From Solibacillus sp. FSL K6-1523 (GTDB taxonomy: Bacteria > Bacillota > Bacilli > Bacillales_A > Planococcaceae), in NCBI RefSeq assembly GCF_038005225.1, contig NZ_JBBOSU010000001.1, forward strand, positions 1,476,001 to 1,540,000: 64,000 nucleotides of DNA, in the 5' to 3' direction. Positions 54,551 to 62,615 of the stretch are shown in pieces. Both the position numbers and the translations under genes were made by a program. The number at the start of each line of letters is the position of its first letter. The first letter of the stretch is position 1. The notes under the pieces are model-generated. The model saw nothing but the letters and a program-made list of their open reading frames with translations, had not been told where the DNA came from and ran no database searches.

Positions 54551-55065
54551 TGCTGCTTCCTCCTAACAAAGTGTGATCAGCATGTACCTCGGAAAAATCA
54601 TAATTTCTTATAATTAAATCCGAAGAAACGGGTTTTAACTGTAGTTCTCTAGCCCAAATAGATAATTGTCCAATATGATGAATTTCGTGAGTAATCATAT
54701 GTGCTATTATCTTTTATTGAGTAAAGTGTAATAGAGTACCATCACGGCGTTTCACTTCAATAATTTTGATTTAATTTTCTCAAAGCTACTTGTTCAATAA
54801 AGGATTCAGTATGGGATTTTACAAAGGCAGAGTATGCCAATATATCTTTTAATTCTTTAATAGAATTTCGCGTTTCGAAAAGGATGTTTTTATCTATCAT
54901 TGAATTTAGCCAAAGTAATTCACAATCTACTATATGTATAAGTGTATTGCGTATACTTTTCATCCTACCAATACGTTCTTTGTGGAATTCTTTTGCACAT
55001 ATAGACTGGCACCAATTTAGCCAATTTTCCCTTACTTGCCAGTTGTATTGAAATAAAGATAACAT
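54537..55065 (-). pseudogene. DinB/YfiT-family gene, broken
   Basis: From ATG 55065 (after GAGGTG) a 102-residue DinB N-terminal part runs (FQYNWQVRENWLNWC, HIVDCELLWLNSMI) to a stop at 54757. The missing C-terminal part is found in another frame: EVKRRDGTLLHFTQ, a TAA stop, then AHMITHEIHHIGQLSIWARE (third-His region of the DinB metal triad) ending at 54537-54539. So at least one frameshift and one nonsense codon inactivate it. Confidence 0.85.
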
Positions 55066-55129
55066 TGTGCACCTCGTTCTATTCTATTAATGTTAATATT
55101 AGGGGAATTATAACTTATCGAAAGAATGG

Positions 55130-55387
55130 ATGAAAGATAGAATCATATTTTTTGATGTAGATGGGACCATTTCACAAAATACAAGACAGGCGATTGAGAA
55201 GTTGTTAGGCAATGGCTTTCATGTGGTTGCAGCAACTGGTAGACCATTTTATATCTTAGAAAATGTAAACTTAGGTATTGCGATGGGAAACGCAAATGAA
55301 AAATTAAAGTCAATTGCTAATTTTATTACGGAATATTCTGGTGAAGATGGTATTGTATGGGCACTAAAGCGCTTTAAATTAATTTGA
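55130..55387 (+). pseudogene. Cof-type HAD hydrolase with a large in-frame internal deletion
   Basis: 85 residues. The N-terminal part has the HAD nucleophile motif IIFFDVDGTIS and VVAATGRPFYI, and this joins directly to a typical Cof C terminus (GIAMGNANEKLKSIANFITE, EDGIVWALKRF). A normal Cof protein has about 255-280 residues, so about 170 central residues (cap domain and motifs) are lost in frame. It could still be translated but should lack phosphatase activity. ATG 55130. A decayed copy of its 5' part lies at 57358-57500. Confidence 0.8.
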
Positions 55388-55527
55388 GTATTAACACGAT
55401 TATTAAAATGTTTTTATATAAAAATGTAGCCCATATAATCCATATTGGATAGTATTCTTTGTAACTGCTATGTTACAGGAATTTAGCGTAAGTTTTGATC
55501 TAAGTATATGAGAAAGGGGCAATATAA

Positions 55528-56166
55528 ATGAAAGTTTCAAAATTAGAATCAAAATCCAGGAATGTTGAATACACCTATATTAATAGGGATTCAACGACGA
55601 TTTGCATCATGCTATCAGGTACAGCCTATACATATGAAAAACTATTGTTATATTACTCAACTATGCAAATGATTGAGGCGGATTATGATGTTGTTCAAAT
55701 TCACTATTCCTATGATTCGAGCCACTTTAAACTAAATCCGTTAGACTTTATTAGCATTATTATTGAGGATGTTGATTCTGCCATTGTGGAAGTTCTTTCT
55801 ATTAAAAAATATGAGCAAGTAATCTTTATTGGTAAATCTTTAGGCACCTTACCCATTGCTTTTAAATATTGCAAGGGTGCTTATTATCAAAATGTAAAAT
55901 TAATTCTTTTAACACCATTACTACAAATAGAAGGGTTTCATGAAAGTATAATGGATAGTCAAAAGGATATTTTATGCATTATAGGTACTGAAGATAATTA
56001 TTATATTAAAGAGTGTATCGATGCACTACGCTATAAAGAGAATGTGAAATTAATCGAAATCGATGGAGCCAATCATTCCTTAGAAATTGTACCTACTAAC
56101 ACGAGAAATTCGCTAATGGTTATGGAACATGTTATGGAGGAAATGACTAAGTTTTTATCAAACTAA
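55528..56166 (+). CDS. alpha/beta-hydrolase family protein
   Basis: 212 residues. Nucleophile elbow GKSLGT (GxSxG) around residue 110, an acidic residue in GTEDNYY and His in DGANHSLEI complete a plausible triad. Oxyanion strand ICIMLSGTAYTYEK lies near the start. Cytoplasmic. ATG 55528 follows AAAGGGG. The substrate is unknown. Confidence 0.78.
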   Translation: MKVSKLESKSRNVEYTYINRDSTTICIMLSGTAYTYEKLLLYYSTMQMIEADYDVVQIHYSYDSSHFKLNPLDFISIIIEDVDSAIVEVLSIKKYEQVIFIGKSLGTLPIAFKYCKGAYYQNVKLILLTPLLQIEGFHESIMDSQKDILCIIGTEDNYYIKECIDALRYKENVKLIEIDGANHSLEIVPTNTRNSLMVMEHVMEEMTKFLSN

Positions 56167-56191
56167 GGACTAGCTGCTATTTTTGAAAAAA

Positions 56192-56237
56192 ACTTCGGGG
56201 GAAACCTTCTGCCTGTATTCCAACGAGGCGTAATTGA
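56192..56237 (-). repeat. structured intergenic repeat, copy F (one end)
   Basis: Only the terminal GAGGCGTAATTGATT resembles the repeat end, preceded by CTTCGGGGGAAACCTTCTG. A weak, partial match in the gap between the hydrolase and toxin genes. Confidence 0.4.
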
Positions 56238-56291
56238 TTAGTTAAATTGAAGATGGCAGGGGTTTTGTCTAAATAGAAATGTAGATAAAAT

Positions 56292-56326
56292 AAAAAGGTG
56301 TGACATTTATATTGTCATACCCTTTT
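56292..56326 (-). terminator. terminator overlapping the end of the toxin gene
   Basis: On the minus strand AAAAGGGTATGACA pairs with TGTCACACCTTTT, then TATTTTATC; the toxin stop TGA lies inside the 5' arm. Confidence 0.72.
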
Positions 56327-56710
56327 ACTTGCTCGAATTCGAGTGTAAAAATCATCCGGTAAGTATCGATGACCGAATGCGACAAGCCAAACTTGCCCTG
56401 TTTCAGGATGATAGACGATCCGTAAATCATCATGTGGTGGGTCTGTTGGATAGTCTGATTTTTTATGAAGCGACTTAAAGCCAGCAAAATCATTTTTTAA
56501 ACTTTCACCAATTGTAGGATTTTGAACAATCTCAAGTAAAGCCTTTGTAATTGTGTGAAGTACAGAATTGAATTTTTCATCTTCAGCAAATGCAGGTACT
56601 TTAGATAGGGCAAAAATATCTAATAGCAAATGCTGTGGATTCATGGATATTTCTTTAATGCTTGCAATTGTAGAAATGGCATTTCGCAAAGATTGTTCAG
56701 AAACCGTCAT
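56315..56710 (-). CDS. predicted RelE/ParE-like toxin
   Basis: 131 residues. The last 60 (LRIVYHPETGQVWLVAFGHR, then YTRIRAS) have the RelE/ParE pattern of a beta-hairpin ending in GHR and a terminal Y/R, which in this fold cuts mRNA on the ribosome or poisons gyrase. The first ~70 residues are an extra helical region. It starts within the stop of the upstream antitoxin gene (ATGA overlap). Toxicity is inferred. Confidence 0.68.
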   Translation of the reverse strand: MTVSEQSLRNAISTIASIKEISMNPQHLLLDIFALSKVPAFAEDEKFNSVLHTITKALLEIVQNPTIGESLKNDFAGFKSLHKKSDYPTDPPHDDLRIVYHPETGQVWLVAFGHRYLPDDFYTRIRASKRV

Positions 56711-57084
56711 TTTATTTCTCCGTTTTCTAAATACTGATCTAATAATGCGTTTGTTGCATTTTCAAGAGCTGTACCGTTTAGTAACAGTTTCTCTTGTAAA
56801 CGTTCGCTATATAAACGCTCAATTTTTAGCTGTTCCACTTCTTGCTCAAGTAGCTTGATTTTACGGATTAAAGTGGGAATTAAGTCGGGCGTATTTAATT
56901 GAGCAATGGTTTCACCACTAGAGATGATTTCAATTGTCGCATAACTCTGTAATAATTCTTTCCACTTCTTACTGTGACGTAAATCAGATGCTAAAAGTCG
57001 ATTATGATTCGGTAATTCGTTTTCAATACGTTTAATGTCTAGTTGTTCGATAAATGCCGGCATGAACTCACCCTCTTCTCTCAT
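56707..57084 (-). CDS. predicted Phd/YefM-like antitoxin
   Basis: 125 residues. ATG 57084 follows AGGAGGTGA; the frame extends to 57138 without a site. LLASDLRHSKKWKELLQSYA and IEIISSGETIAQLNTPDL look like the N-terminal DNA-binding part of Phd-type antitoxins, followed by a charged coiled coil (LLEQEVEQLKIERLYSERLQ). It comes first in the operon and precedes the toxin with a 4-base overlap, the usual order. Three TGTACA sites lie just upstream. Confidence 0.65.
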   Translation of the reverse strand: MREEGEFMPAFIEQLDIKRIENELPNHNRLLASDLRHSKKWKELLQSYATIEIISSGETIAQLNTPDLIPTLIRKIKLLEQEVEQLKIERLYSERLQEKLLLNGTALENATNALLDQYLENGEIK

Positions 57085-57108
57085 AGTTTCACCTCCTAGT
57101 ATAATATA

Positions 57109-57137
57109 TGTACAAAGTATGTACAAATGTTTGTACA
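57109..57137 (-). promoter_or_regulatory. triple TGTACA operator of the toxin-antitoxin operon
   Basis: The palindrome TGTACA occurs at 57109-57114, 57120-57125 and 57132-57137, with starts 11 and 12 bp apart, about one helical turn, so proteins would line up on one face. It begins 25 bp upstream of the antitoxin start and overlaps the expected promoter. This fits autoregulation by the antitoxin or the complex. Confidence 0.7.
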
Positions 57138-57357
57138 TATTATTACCCCTTTTTTAAAAAATAAACCCAGATAAATTTCTCTGAGACCAATTCGTCATTC
57201 GAATGATAGGGTAGAACAAAGAAACTAGCGTGTAAAATCAGCGAAAGGTAAGTATTTACAATTGTTATTCATGTAAAACTTAGTATGCAATAACTTGAGT
57301 AACACGTAGGAAATTAAAGCCCAAATATTAAATCGATGTCGCCAACACCTAAGATTT

Positions 57358-57500
57358 TCTCGTTCAATTAATGTTAATATTAAGAAAGCTATAACTTATC
57401 AGAGGAATATATGAAACATTAAATCGTATTTTTGATGTAGATGGGACCATTACACGAAGTACAAAACAGGCGATTTAGAAGTAGTTAGGTAATTCCTATA
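57358..57500 (+). pseudogene. decayed duplicate of the HAD gene 5' region
   Basis: The stretch resembles 55078-55220, including TTAATGTTAATATTA upstream, TTTTTGATGTAGATGGGACC (the nucleophile motif codons) and CAGGCGATT, but it has stops and indels. It is a partial duplication about 2.2 kb away. Apart from it, 57139-57567 shows no gene. Confidence 0.75.
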
Positions 57501-57756
57501 GGTGTAAGTTGGGTTTTATCTCGAAGATAATCTGAACTAAAATAAAAAGTAAAGAAGGAAGTAAAACATGAAAAATAATAAACAACAATCACCATGGCTA
57601 TTTGAACGAAATCAATTGTCTTTATTAGCAGCCATTTTACCGCCGATTGCGTTGATTGTAGTTCGAGTAAGTAATCATAAATTAACTGAAAAAACAGTGA
57701 AGAATATACAGTTTTTCGCCAGCCTCATGACGTGTTTATCATTTCCCGACAGAAGA

Positions 57757-57830
57757 CTCCCACTTTAAGGAATGTGTAGGGCATAGCCCAATAAGTAAGT
57801 GGGAGATGAATGTTGGTAGGCGGTAGCCTA
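57757..57830 (+). other. left-end hairpins of the IS element
   Basis: CTCCCACTT (57757-57765) pairs with AAGTGGGAG (57797-57805) around an inner GGGC-ATA-GCCC (57779-57789); a second hairpin, TAGGC-GGTA-GCCTA, lies at 57817-57830. Such imperfect subterminal stems are what TnpA of this superfamily recognises as single strands. Confidence 0.8.
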
Positions 57831-57897
57831 AGTTTATCACTTAAATTTGCGAACATACATTCTGATTGATAGAATAAAAGAAGAGGAGGTGAACAAT

Positions 57898-59241
57898 ATG
57901 TTAAAGAAAAAAGCCATTAAAGTGTTACGCAAAAAGAAGAAATTCGACAACATTCAACGTTTCACGCAAAAACAAAACATCGGAAGGTCTCAATTGACAG
58001 CGAAAGAGTTTCGTTTGCTCCAGCGTATGACGCACAGCAATAAAGCATTGAGAAATGTTGGTTTATATACAATCAAGCAAAGCTTCTTAAATGAGAATCG
58101 AATGGCAACTATGAAGGAAATAGACGCTGCCATGAAGCAGGACATCAACTATTGGGGCATTCAATCGAACTCTGTGCAGGCAATTCGCAGAACATTACGA
58201 AGCGAGACCAAAAACTTCTTTAAAGCACTCGAAGCATGGAAAAAGGACCCAAGTAAGTATACGGGTCGACCACAGTTTCCGAATTATTCAAAATCAACGG
58301 AAAAACGGATCATTGAAATTTACCAAGTTCCTAAGGTGGACAAAGATGGATACTGGACTATCCCGATGAATGCTACGTTCCGAAAACGTTTTGGTTCGAT
58401 TAAGATTCGTATGCCTAAAAACTTATTACACAAACAAATCGCTTACATTGAAATCGTACGGAAGCAAAACGGTCGGTTCTTTGAGGTGCATTACACATAT
58501 GAAGTGCAAGCAACTCAAATGAAACAGCAACCTACGACAACGAAAAATACATTAAGTTGCGATTTAGGTGTAAATCGATTGATAAGCTGTGCAACGAATG
58601 CTGGCGATACATTCCTAATTAATGGGAAGAAGTTGAAATCCATTAACCGATACTTCAATAAGGCGATTAGTGAGCTCCAACAACGAAATATCGAAAATGG
58701 GATTTCAAAGCGGGTTGTCACGAATCAATTGGCTAAACTATGGATGAAACGGAACAACCAGATAAACGGCTACATCTCTCAAGCAGTAGGCATATTATTC
58801 AAGAAAATCAAAGCGTTGAACATTGATACAATTATTGTCGGGTATAACGAAGGTTGGAAGCAAAACAGCAACATCGGCAAAAAGAATAACCAACACTTCG
58901 TTCAGATTCCGTTCAACAAATTGATAAGTGCCATCGAAAATAAGTGCTTAAAAGAAGGCATCCGCTTTGCTAAACAGGAAGAAAGCTACACATCGAGGGC
59001 AAGTTTTCTCGATAAAGATGAACTGCCTGTCTGGTCCTCTAGGGACAAGCAAAAATATGTATTTAGCGGGAAGCGAGTTAATCGTGGGCAATACCGATCT
59101 CTATCAGGAGAGTGTATACATGCCGACATCAATGGAGCATTCAATATATTGAGGAAATCGAACATTGTGGACCTGGACGAGCATCTCGAAATTAAAAATC
59201 CGTTCGTACTAGAAGTTCAAAAACGTAAAGCCGCTGCTTAA
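57898..59241 (+). CDS. tnpB: RNA-guided nuclease-like TnpB without zinc ribbon
   Basis: 447 residues. ATG 57898 follows GAGGAGGTG; a longer frame from 57847 is not needed. RuvC-I Asp222 is in SCDLGVNRLIS and RuvC-III Asp410 in CIHADINGAFNILRK. Where most TnpB have a Glu (IVIED) this one has IIVGYNEGWKQ; candidate acidic residues are Glu318 there or Glu361/362 in KQEESYTSRASFLD. The usual CxxC...CxxC zinc ribbon between RuvC-II and III is absent. TnpB cuts the empty donor site using an RNA made from the element's right end, thereby retaining it. Confidence 0.92.
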   Translation: MLKKKAIKVLRKKKKFDNIQRFTQKQNIGRSQLTAKEFRLLQRMTHSNKALRNVGLYTIKQSFLNENRMATMKEIDAAMKQDINYWGIQSNSVQAIRRTLRSETKNFFKALEAWKKDPSKYTGRPQFPNYSKSTEKRIIEIYQVPKVDKDGYWTIPMNATFRKRFGSIKIRMPKNLLHKQIAYIEIVRKQNGRFFEVHYTYEVQATQMKQQPTTTKNTLSCDLGVNRLISCATNAGDTFLINGKKLKSINRYFNKAISELQQRNIENGISKRVVTNQLAKLWMKRNNQINGYISQAVGILFKKIKALNIDTIIVGYNEGWKQNSNIGKKNNQHFVQIPFNKLISAIENKCLKEGIRFAKQEESYTSRASFLDKDELPVWSSRDKQKYVFSGKRVNRGQYRSLSGECIHADINGAFNILRKSNIVDLDEHLEIKNPFVLEVQKRKAAA

Positions 59242-59530
59242 GCACGGTCTAGTGGGTGCGTCAACCATCCTTGTGTACTCGACTTGTCGGGGCTTGTAGC
59301 ACACACCAGCAATGCTAAGTGGTGGCTTCTTTTGCAGGAAAGAACTGCTCTTCTTCGGAGGGGTGGTGCAAGTGGGAAAGCAATAATATATCGCCAACCC
59401 AACCAAAAACAGTATTTGGGGAGCGTCTTTTGGATGCTTGTCACACAGAACGTCAAATTGGGCAAGGAAGACCTGTGTAATAAACCCAAGCCTCCTCTAA
59501 AAAGCTTCACCTCAGTGGGGATATGTTGAC
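59242..59530 (+). ncRNA. predicted right-end RNA (reRNA/omegaRNA) of the TnpB element
   Basis: Right-end region between the tnpB stop and the element boundary, G+C-richer than its surroundings, with several short hairpins and a final CCTC-AGT-GGGG stem before TTGAC. In known systems this transcript guides TnpB through the ~16-20 nt just outside the end, here from 59531 (GGCTGATTAAACTATTAC). With TTTAT as the TAM this exactly describes the restored empty site. Confidence 0.75.
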
Positions 59531-59676
59531 GGCTGATTAAACTATTACCACATCATTGGATTACGCTGATATTGTTACTACTGCTTATTGGTTTAATATT
59601 GGGGGCATTTATTTTTACTAGCTTTAGGAAATAAGGTGTAGTTGGTTGTAATGAATCCAATTTAATAAAGAGAAAA

Positions 59677-59704
59677 GGGAAATGCTTATTTCAATGCATT
59701 TCCC
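59677..59704 (-). terminator. terminator of the sigma-fusion gene
   Basis: GGGAAATGC (59677-59685) pairs with GCATTTCCC (59696-59704), with TTTTCTCT following on the minus strand. Confidence 0.75.
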
Positions 59705-59711
59705 TCGTCTA

Positions 59712-61643
59712 TTAATACTTCGTCAATATTAACTCCCCTGTAACTGCATTGATTCCTTTAATGCTTTGCTTCGTTTCATAATGACCAAAGGAATAATTTA
59801 AAATTTCTTGTGGCTCGTCCGAATCATAATTTTTAGCCCATTCTAAAAACGCATCAACATCTTTTAACGCATGTTTGGCTTCGGATAGCTCTAATAGTGG
59901 AGCAGATGTATAAGCATCGATTGCAGATATTTCTACTCTTGGTGTCATCAGCATATCGATATGGCCTGTCGTTTTATTGATTGAAAGTAAAAATAATTCT
60001 CCTTCTAACCTATGCCCGTCGACCGCTATAGAAAATGTAAAGAAGGCGCGGTGTAACTCATTAAACGAAGGTTTTTCTAGCTTCATTTGTAAATAGGGAA
60101 CATATTCAAAATAATACGTAGTAATAAACGATACGGCAATTTTTCGACATGCCTCAAATGTTAAATCAAGGTCCCCGGTACGTTTCTTGAACCAAACAAA
60201 TCCCTTTAGTTGATTCGTTGAAACGTTAATTCTAGCTTTTACAGTTTGTTCAAAGCGGTCGTGTATAAAGCTGTTCATCGATTTATCATTCGGTGTTTGC
60301 CAATCTTTTTCACGCCAAACAATGGATTGTTCACCTTGTTCCACTTCGGATTGTCGCACTATTTCCATGGAAGGATTGACACCAATAATAGCCTCGATTG
60401 TTTCTTCGCGTACATTAGGAGTCACAATTGGAAATGGAGAAAATACTTCTTTTTCAGCTTCTTCATCCTGCTCACTTTCATAAGTATATGCACCCGTCAT
60501 GGCGTTGAAAGTGCGGTAAACAATAGGACTTTCATAGAGCACGTAAAGTCCAGAAGTAGGAACAGTATATAATTCGCTCGATAAATAAGACAGGATAACT
60601 GTCCAATCCGACTCGAAAAGCTTGTCTAAAACGGTTTCTGTCTGCGCCAAATTCTCGGGTAGGTGAGGAGGACTTTTTGTATAGCCTCTAAAGTTAAAAT
60701 CAAGTACCTCACCATTAAGGGCGATTTCAATGGAACAGTAAAAGCCTGCTAATGGATAGCCTCCTATGACTTGTTCGAATTGAAAACGCGTGCGGTCTTC
60801 ATTTTCAGTAACTTTTGACAAAGTGAAGTAATCAAGTGCTTCTACGTATTGAGATGTTAAAAATTGTTCCGCCAAGCGCTGTTGATCCTCTACAGAAATA
60901 CGTATATTTGTTGTAATCGGGGGTTGCGAAAGAGATAGCAGTTTACCATGAATGTCTAGTTCTACATAATACCCTTCTTCACTGTTTGCATCCTTCCAAT
61001 AGAACACCGCTTTTTCATTCTCTAAATCATCGATACAAAGTTCATATTTTGCAGGAATGGTAAAAAACTTTAAAGCTGCATTTTTTAATTGTTCTTTCAA
61101 CATTTTATTCACATCCTGTTGTTTGATTGAAGATTTACTCATTGTTTCAAGCTGTTTTTTTACTTGTATGCGCGCTCTATGTAGTTGAATTTTTACCGTA
61201 TTTAACGGCTTATTCGTCATTGCTGCAATTTCATGGAGCTTGAAATCGTAAAAGTAATGCAATAGAAGCGCAGTTTGATAATCTTGTCGTAACGATTCTA
61301 ATGCTTCGTATAAATGGTCATACGTAGTGGATTCATCCTGTTGGAGCAATTGAAGCTGCTGTAGCTCAGTTTGGATGAGCCGTGTTCGTTTTTGCTGATT
61401 TAGTGTGCTAAAACATTGTCGTATCAATATTTTGTAGAGCCACGTTGAAAAATATTTAGGCTCTTTCAAATGATGAAGCGACTGAAATGCATTCAAAAAC
61501 GTTTCTTGCACAATATCTTGCGCTTCCTCATAGTTTTTCATATAGGAAAAGGCCGAGGCAATTAAATTCGGCTTATGCATATGAACTAATTGCTCAATTG
61601 CCTCCGCATTACCAGCTATTGCTTTGGTTACTAAATCTGTCAT
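59712..61643 (-). CDS. ECF sigma factor fused to a ~450-residue C-terminal extension
   Basis: 643 residues versus about 160-190 for a usual ECF factor. Region 2 is at residues 8-80 (FSYMKNYEEAQDIVQETFLN) and region 4 at about 105-165 (LHEIAAMTNKPLNTVKIQLHRA). From about 185 a long alpha/beta part follows with repeated patterns (FYWKDANSEEGYYVELD... GKLLSLSQP; GYPLAGFYCSIEIALNGEVL; GHRLEGELFLLSINKTTGHI) resembling YcdB/PepSY-like domains. I see no membrane segment. The extension may act as a built-in regulator. ATG 61643 follows GGAGG. Confidence 0.88.
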   Translation of the reverse strand: MTDLVTKAIAGNAEAIEQLVHMHKPNLIASAFSYMKNYEEAQDIVQETFLNAFQSLHHLKEPKYFSTWLYKILIRQCFSTLNQQKRTRLIQTELQQLQLLQQDESTTYDHLYEALESLRQDYQTALLLHYFYDFKLHEIAAMTNKPLNTVKIQLHRARIQVKKQLETMSKSSIKQQDVNKMLKEQLKNAALKFFTIPAKYELCIDDLENEKAVFYWKDANSEEGYYVELDIHGKLLSLSQPPITTNIRISVEDQQRLAEQFLTSQYVEALDYFTLSKVTENEDRTRFQFEQVIGGYPLAGFYCSIEIALNGEVLDFNFRGYTKSPPHLPENLAQTETVLDKLFESDWTVILSYLSSELYTVPTSGLYVLYESPIVYRTFNAMTGAYTYESEQDEEAEKEVFSPFPIVTPNVREETIEAIIGVNPSMEIVRQSEVEQGEQSIVWREKDWQTPNDKSMNSFIHDRFEQTVKARINVSTNQLKGFVWFKKRTGDLDLTFEACRKIAVSFITTYYFEYVPYLQMKLEKPSFNELHRAFFTFSIAVDGHRLEGELFLLSINKTTGHIDMLMTPRVEISAIDAYTSAPLLELSEAKHALKDVDAFLEWAKNYDSDEPQEILNYSFGHYETKQSIKGINAVTGELILTKY

Positions 61644-61663
61644 GTTGTTTGCCTCCTCTATAC

Positions 61664-61694
61664 TTAGAGCATCATGATGGTCTAAAAGGTTTCA
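61664..61694 (-). promoter_or_regulatory. possible ECF-type promoter of the sigma-fusion gene
   Basis: On the minus strand TGAAACCTTTT (61684-61694) resembles the AAC-containing -35 of ECF promoters, and GCTCTAA (61664-61670) resembles their -10 (CGTCTAA). The spacing is a little long, so this is tentative; it would imply autoregulation. Confidence 0.35.
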
Positions 61695-61758
61695 GTTATC
61701 GAAATAAAATTTTATGAAAGTATAAGAGGGGATCTGAAAAAAACTAACTGAAATGATT

Positions 61759-62037
61759 TCAGAATTCAACTAATTTAAATTGAACATCCCGTTTATCAGA
61801 AGTTGTAGGTTTGCGAACAGAATCAATGAAAAGCGCCTCAGAAGCACCGAATTGGATAAAATTCCTTTGTGCTTCATATAAAGAAACGCTATTTGCTCCC
61901 CCTTCATAAAATGGGTCATTGAACTGTACATGATCATCTTCCCAATAACAAATCGAACAAATTTCATAAGTTCCAGTAGGGTATTGTTCTAACGCTTTAT
62001 AACCACAGCAAGGGCATGTGTAAAATTCAGTATTCAT
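61759..62037 (-). CDS. CPCC-family cysteine-rich protein
   Basis: 92 residues. FYTCPCCGYKAL and EICSICYWEDD supply four Cys for a metal site, followed by the conserved NDPFYEGGANSVSLYEAQRNF. This is the CPCC family, common beside toxin-immunity and stress loci in Firmicutes; its function is unknown. ATG 62037 after GAGGAG. Confidence 0.85.
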   Translation of the reverse strand: MNTEFYTCPCCGYKALEQYPTGTYEICSICYWEDDHVQFNDPFYEGGANSVSLYEAQRNFIQFGASEALFIDSVRKPTTSDKRDVQFKLVEF

Positions 62038-62093
62038 ACTGTCATTAGCTCCTCACAAATATGTATTTGAACAAGTATTTTTAAGCAGATAGA

Positions 62094-62543
62094 TTAGTAG
62101 CTATCTACTTTACTAAAATATGGACCACAATAGTTTTCGTGTGTTACAACGTATGTCCATGTGAAATGTTCGTCTACAACATAGACATCTTCTTCATTTA
62201 CGAATTGAGCTGCTTTTAATGTGTCAGCTTGTTCTACTGTTAAAACGTCAGCTGAATGTTGATAAAATATGTAGCATTTCGACTTTTTAACGGCGTCAAA
62301 AGCGTCATTTGCGGCAGTTTGAAGGAGATAAGGTCTTCTATCATAGCTAAATACATGCCACAAATAACCACTAAAATAACGATCTCCATTTAGATGTATT
62401 TTTTCTTTCTCACATTGTTTTAAATGACTCGCAAAAGCTTTTTCCCAGCGCCATCGAAAATAAATTCCCCAATATGGGCTGGCTTTAAATTTTATGTTTT
62501 TGCTTTGAAGTTGTTCGATTAAATTCTCCATTTGTTGCTCCAA
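62094..62543 (-). CDS. DUF4275-like protein
   Basis: 149 residues, soluble. Features LWHVFSYDRRPYL, AFDAVKKSKCYIFYQHSADV and the ending FTWTYVVTHENYCGPYF match my recollection of the DUF4275 family. Function unknown. ATG 62543 follows TTGGAG. Confidence 0.72.
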   Translation of the reverse strand: MEQQMENLIEQLQSKNIKFKASPYWGIYFRWRWEKAFASHLKQCEKEKIHLNGDRYFSGYLWHVFSYDRRPYLLQTAANDAFDAVKKSKCYIFYQHSADVLTVEQADTLKAAQFVNEEDVYVVDEHFTWTYVVTHENYCGPYFSKVDSY

Positions 62544-62615
62544 TCTTTATTTGAGTATGCTACCATTATGGATGGAAAATGGAAATTTCTCTAGTATTAG
62601 AACAGGGGCCAATGC

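Larger units (their letters stand above)
57740..59530 (+). mobile_element. TnpB-only IS200/IS605-type element
   Basis: Deduced from the split host gene: left end just 3' of TTTAT, right end after TTGAC (59526-59530). No terminal inverted repeats and no target duplication, as expected for this superfamily, which instead uses subterminal hairpins; both ends have them. Only tnpB is present (IS1341-like organisation), so movement would need a TnpA encoded elsewhere. Confidence 0.88.
57568..59634 (+). pseudogene. small membrane-protein gene split by the IS element
   Basis: The 5' part (ATG 57568 after GAAGGAAG) reads in frame to TTTAT 57735-57739. Joining base 57739 directly to 59531 gives an uninterrupted 91-residue frame: ...SLMTCL, W, LIKLLPHHWITLILLLLLIG..., ending FTSFRK and TAA 59632-59634. 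The product would have two membrane segments. Its function is unknown. The precise in-frame junction defines the element's ends. Confidence 0.85.

Noticed and set aside
57109-57137. Three regularly spaced TGTACA units considered as a tiny CRISPR-like array
   Set aside because: Units are 6 bp with 5-6-bp gaps and sit at a promoter; this is an operator. No CRISPR array or cas gene is in the window.
59238-59529. ORFs on both strands between tnpB and the right end of the element
   Set aside because: They fall in the predicted right-end RNA, have no ribosome sites, and are explained by the higher G+C content there.
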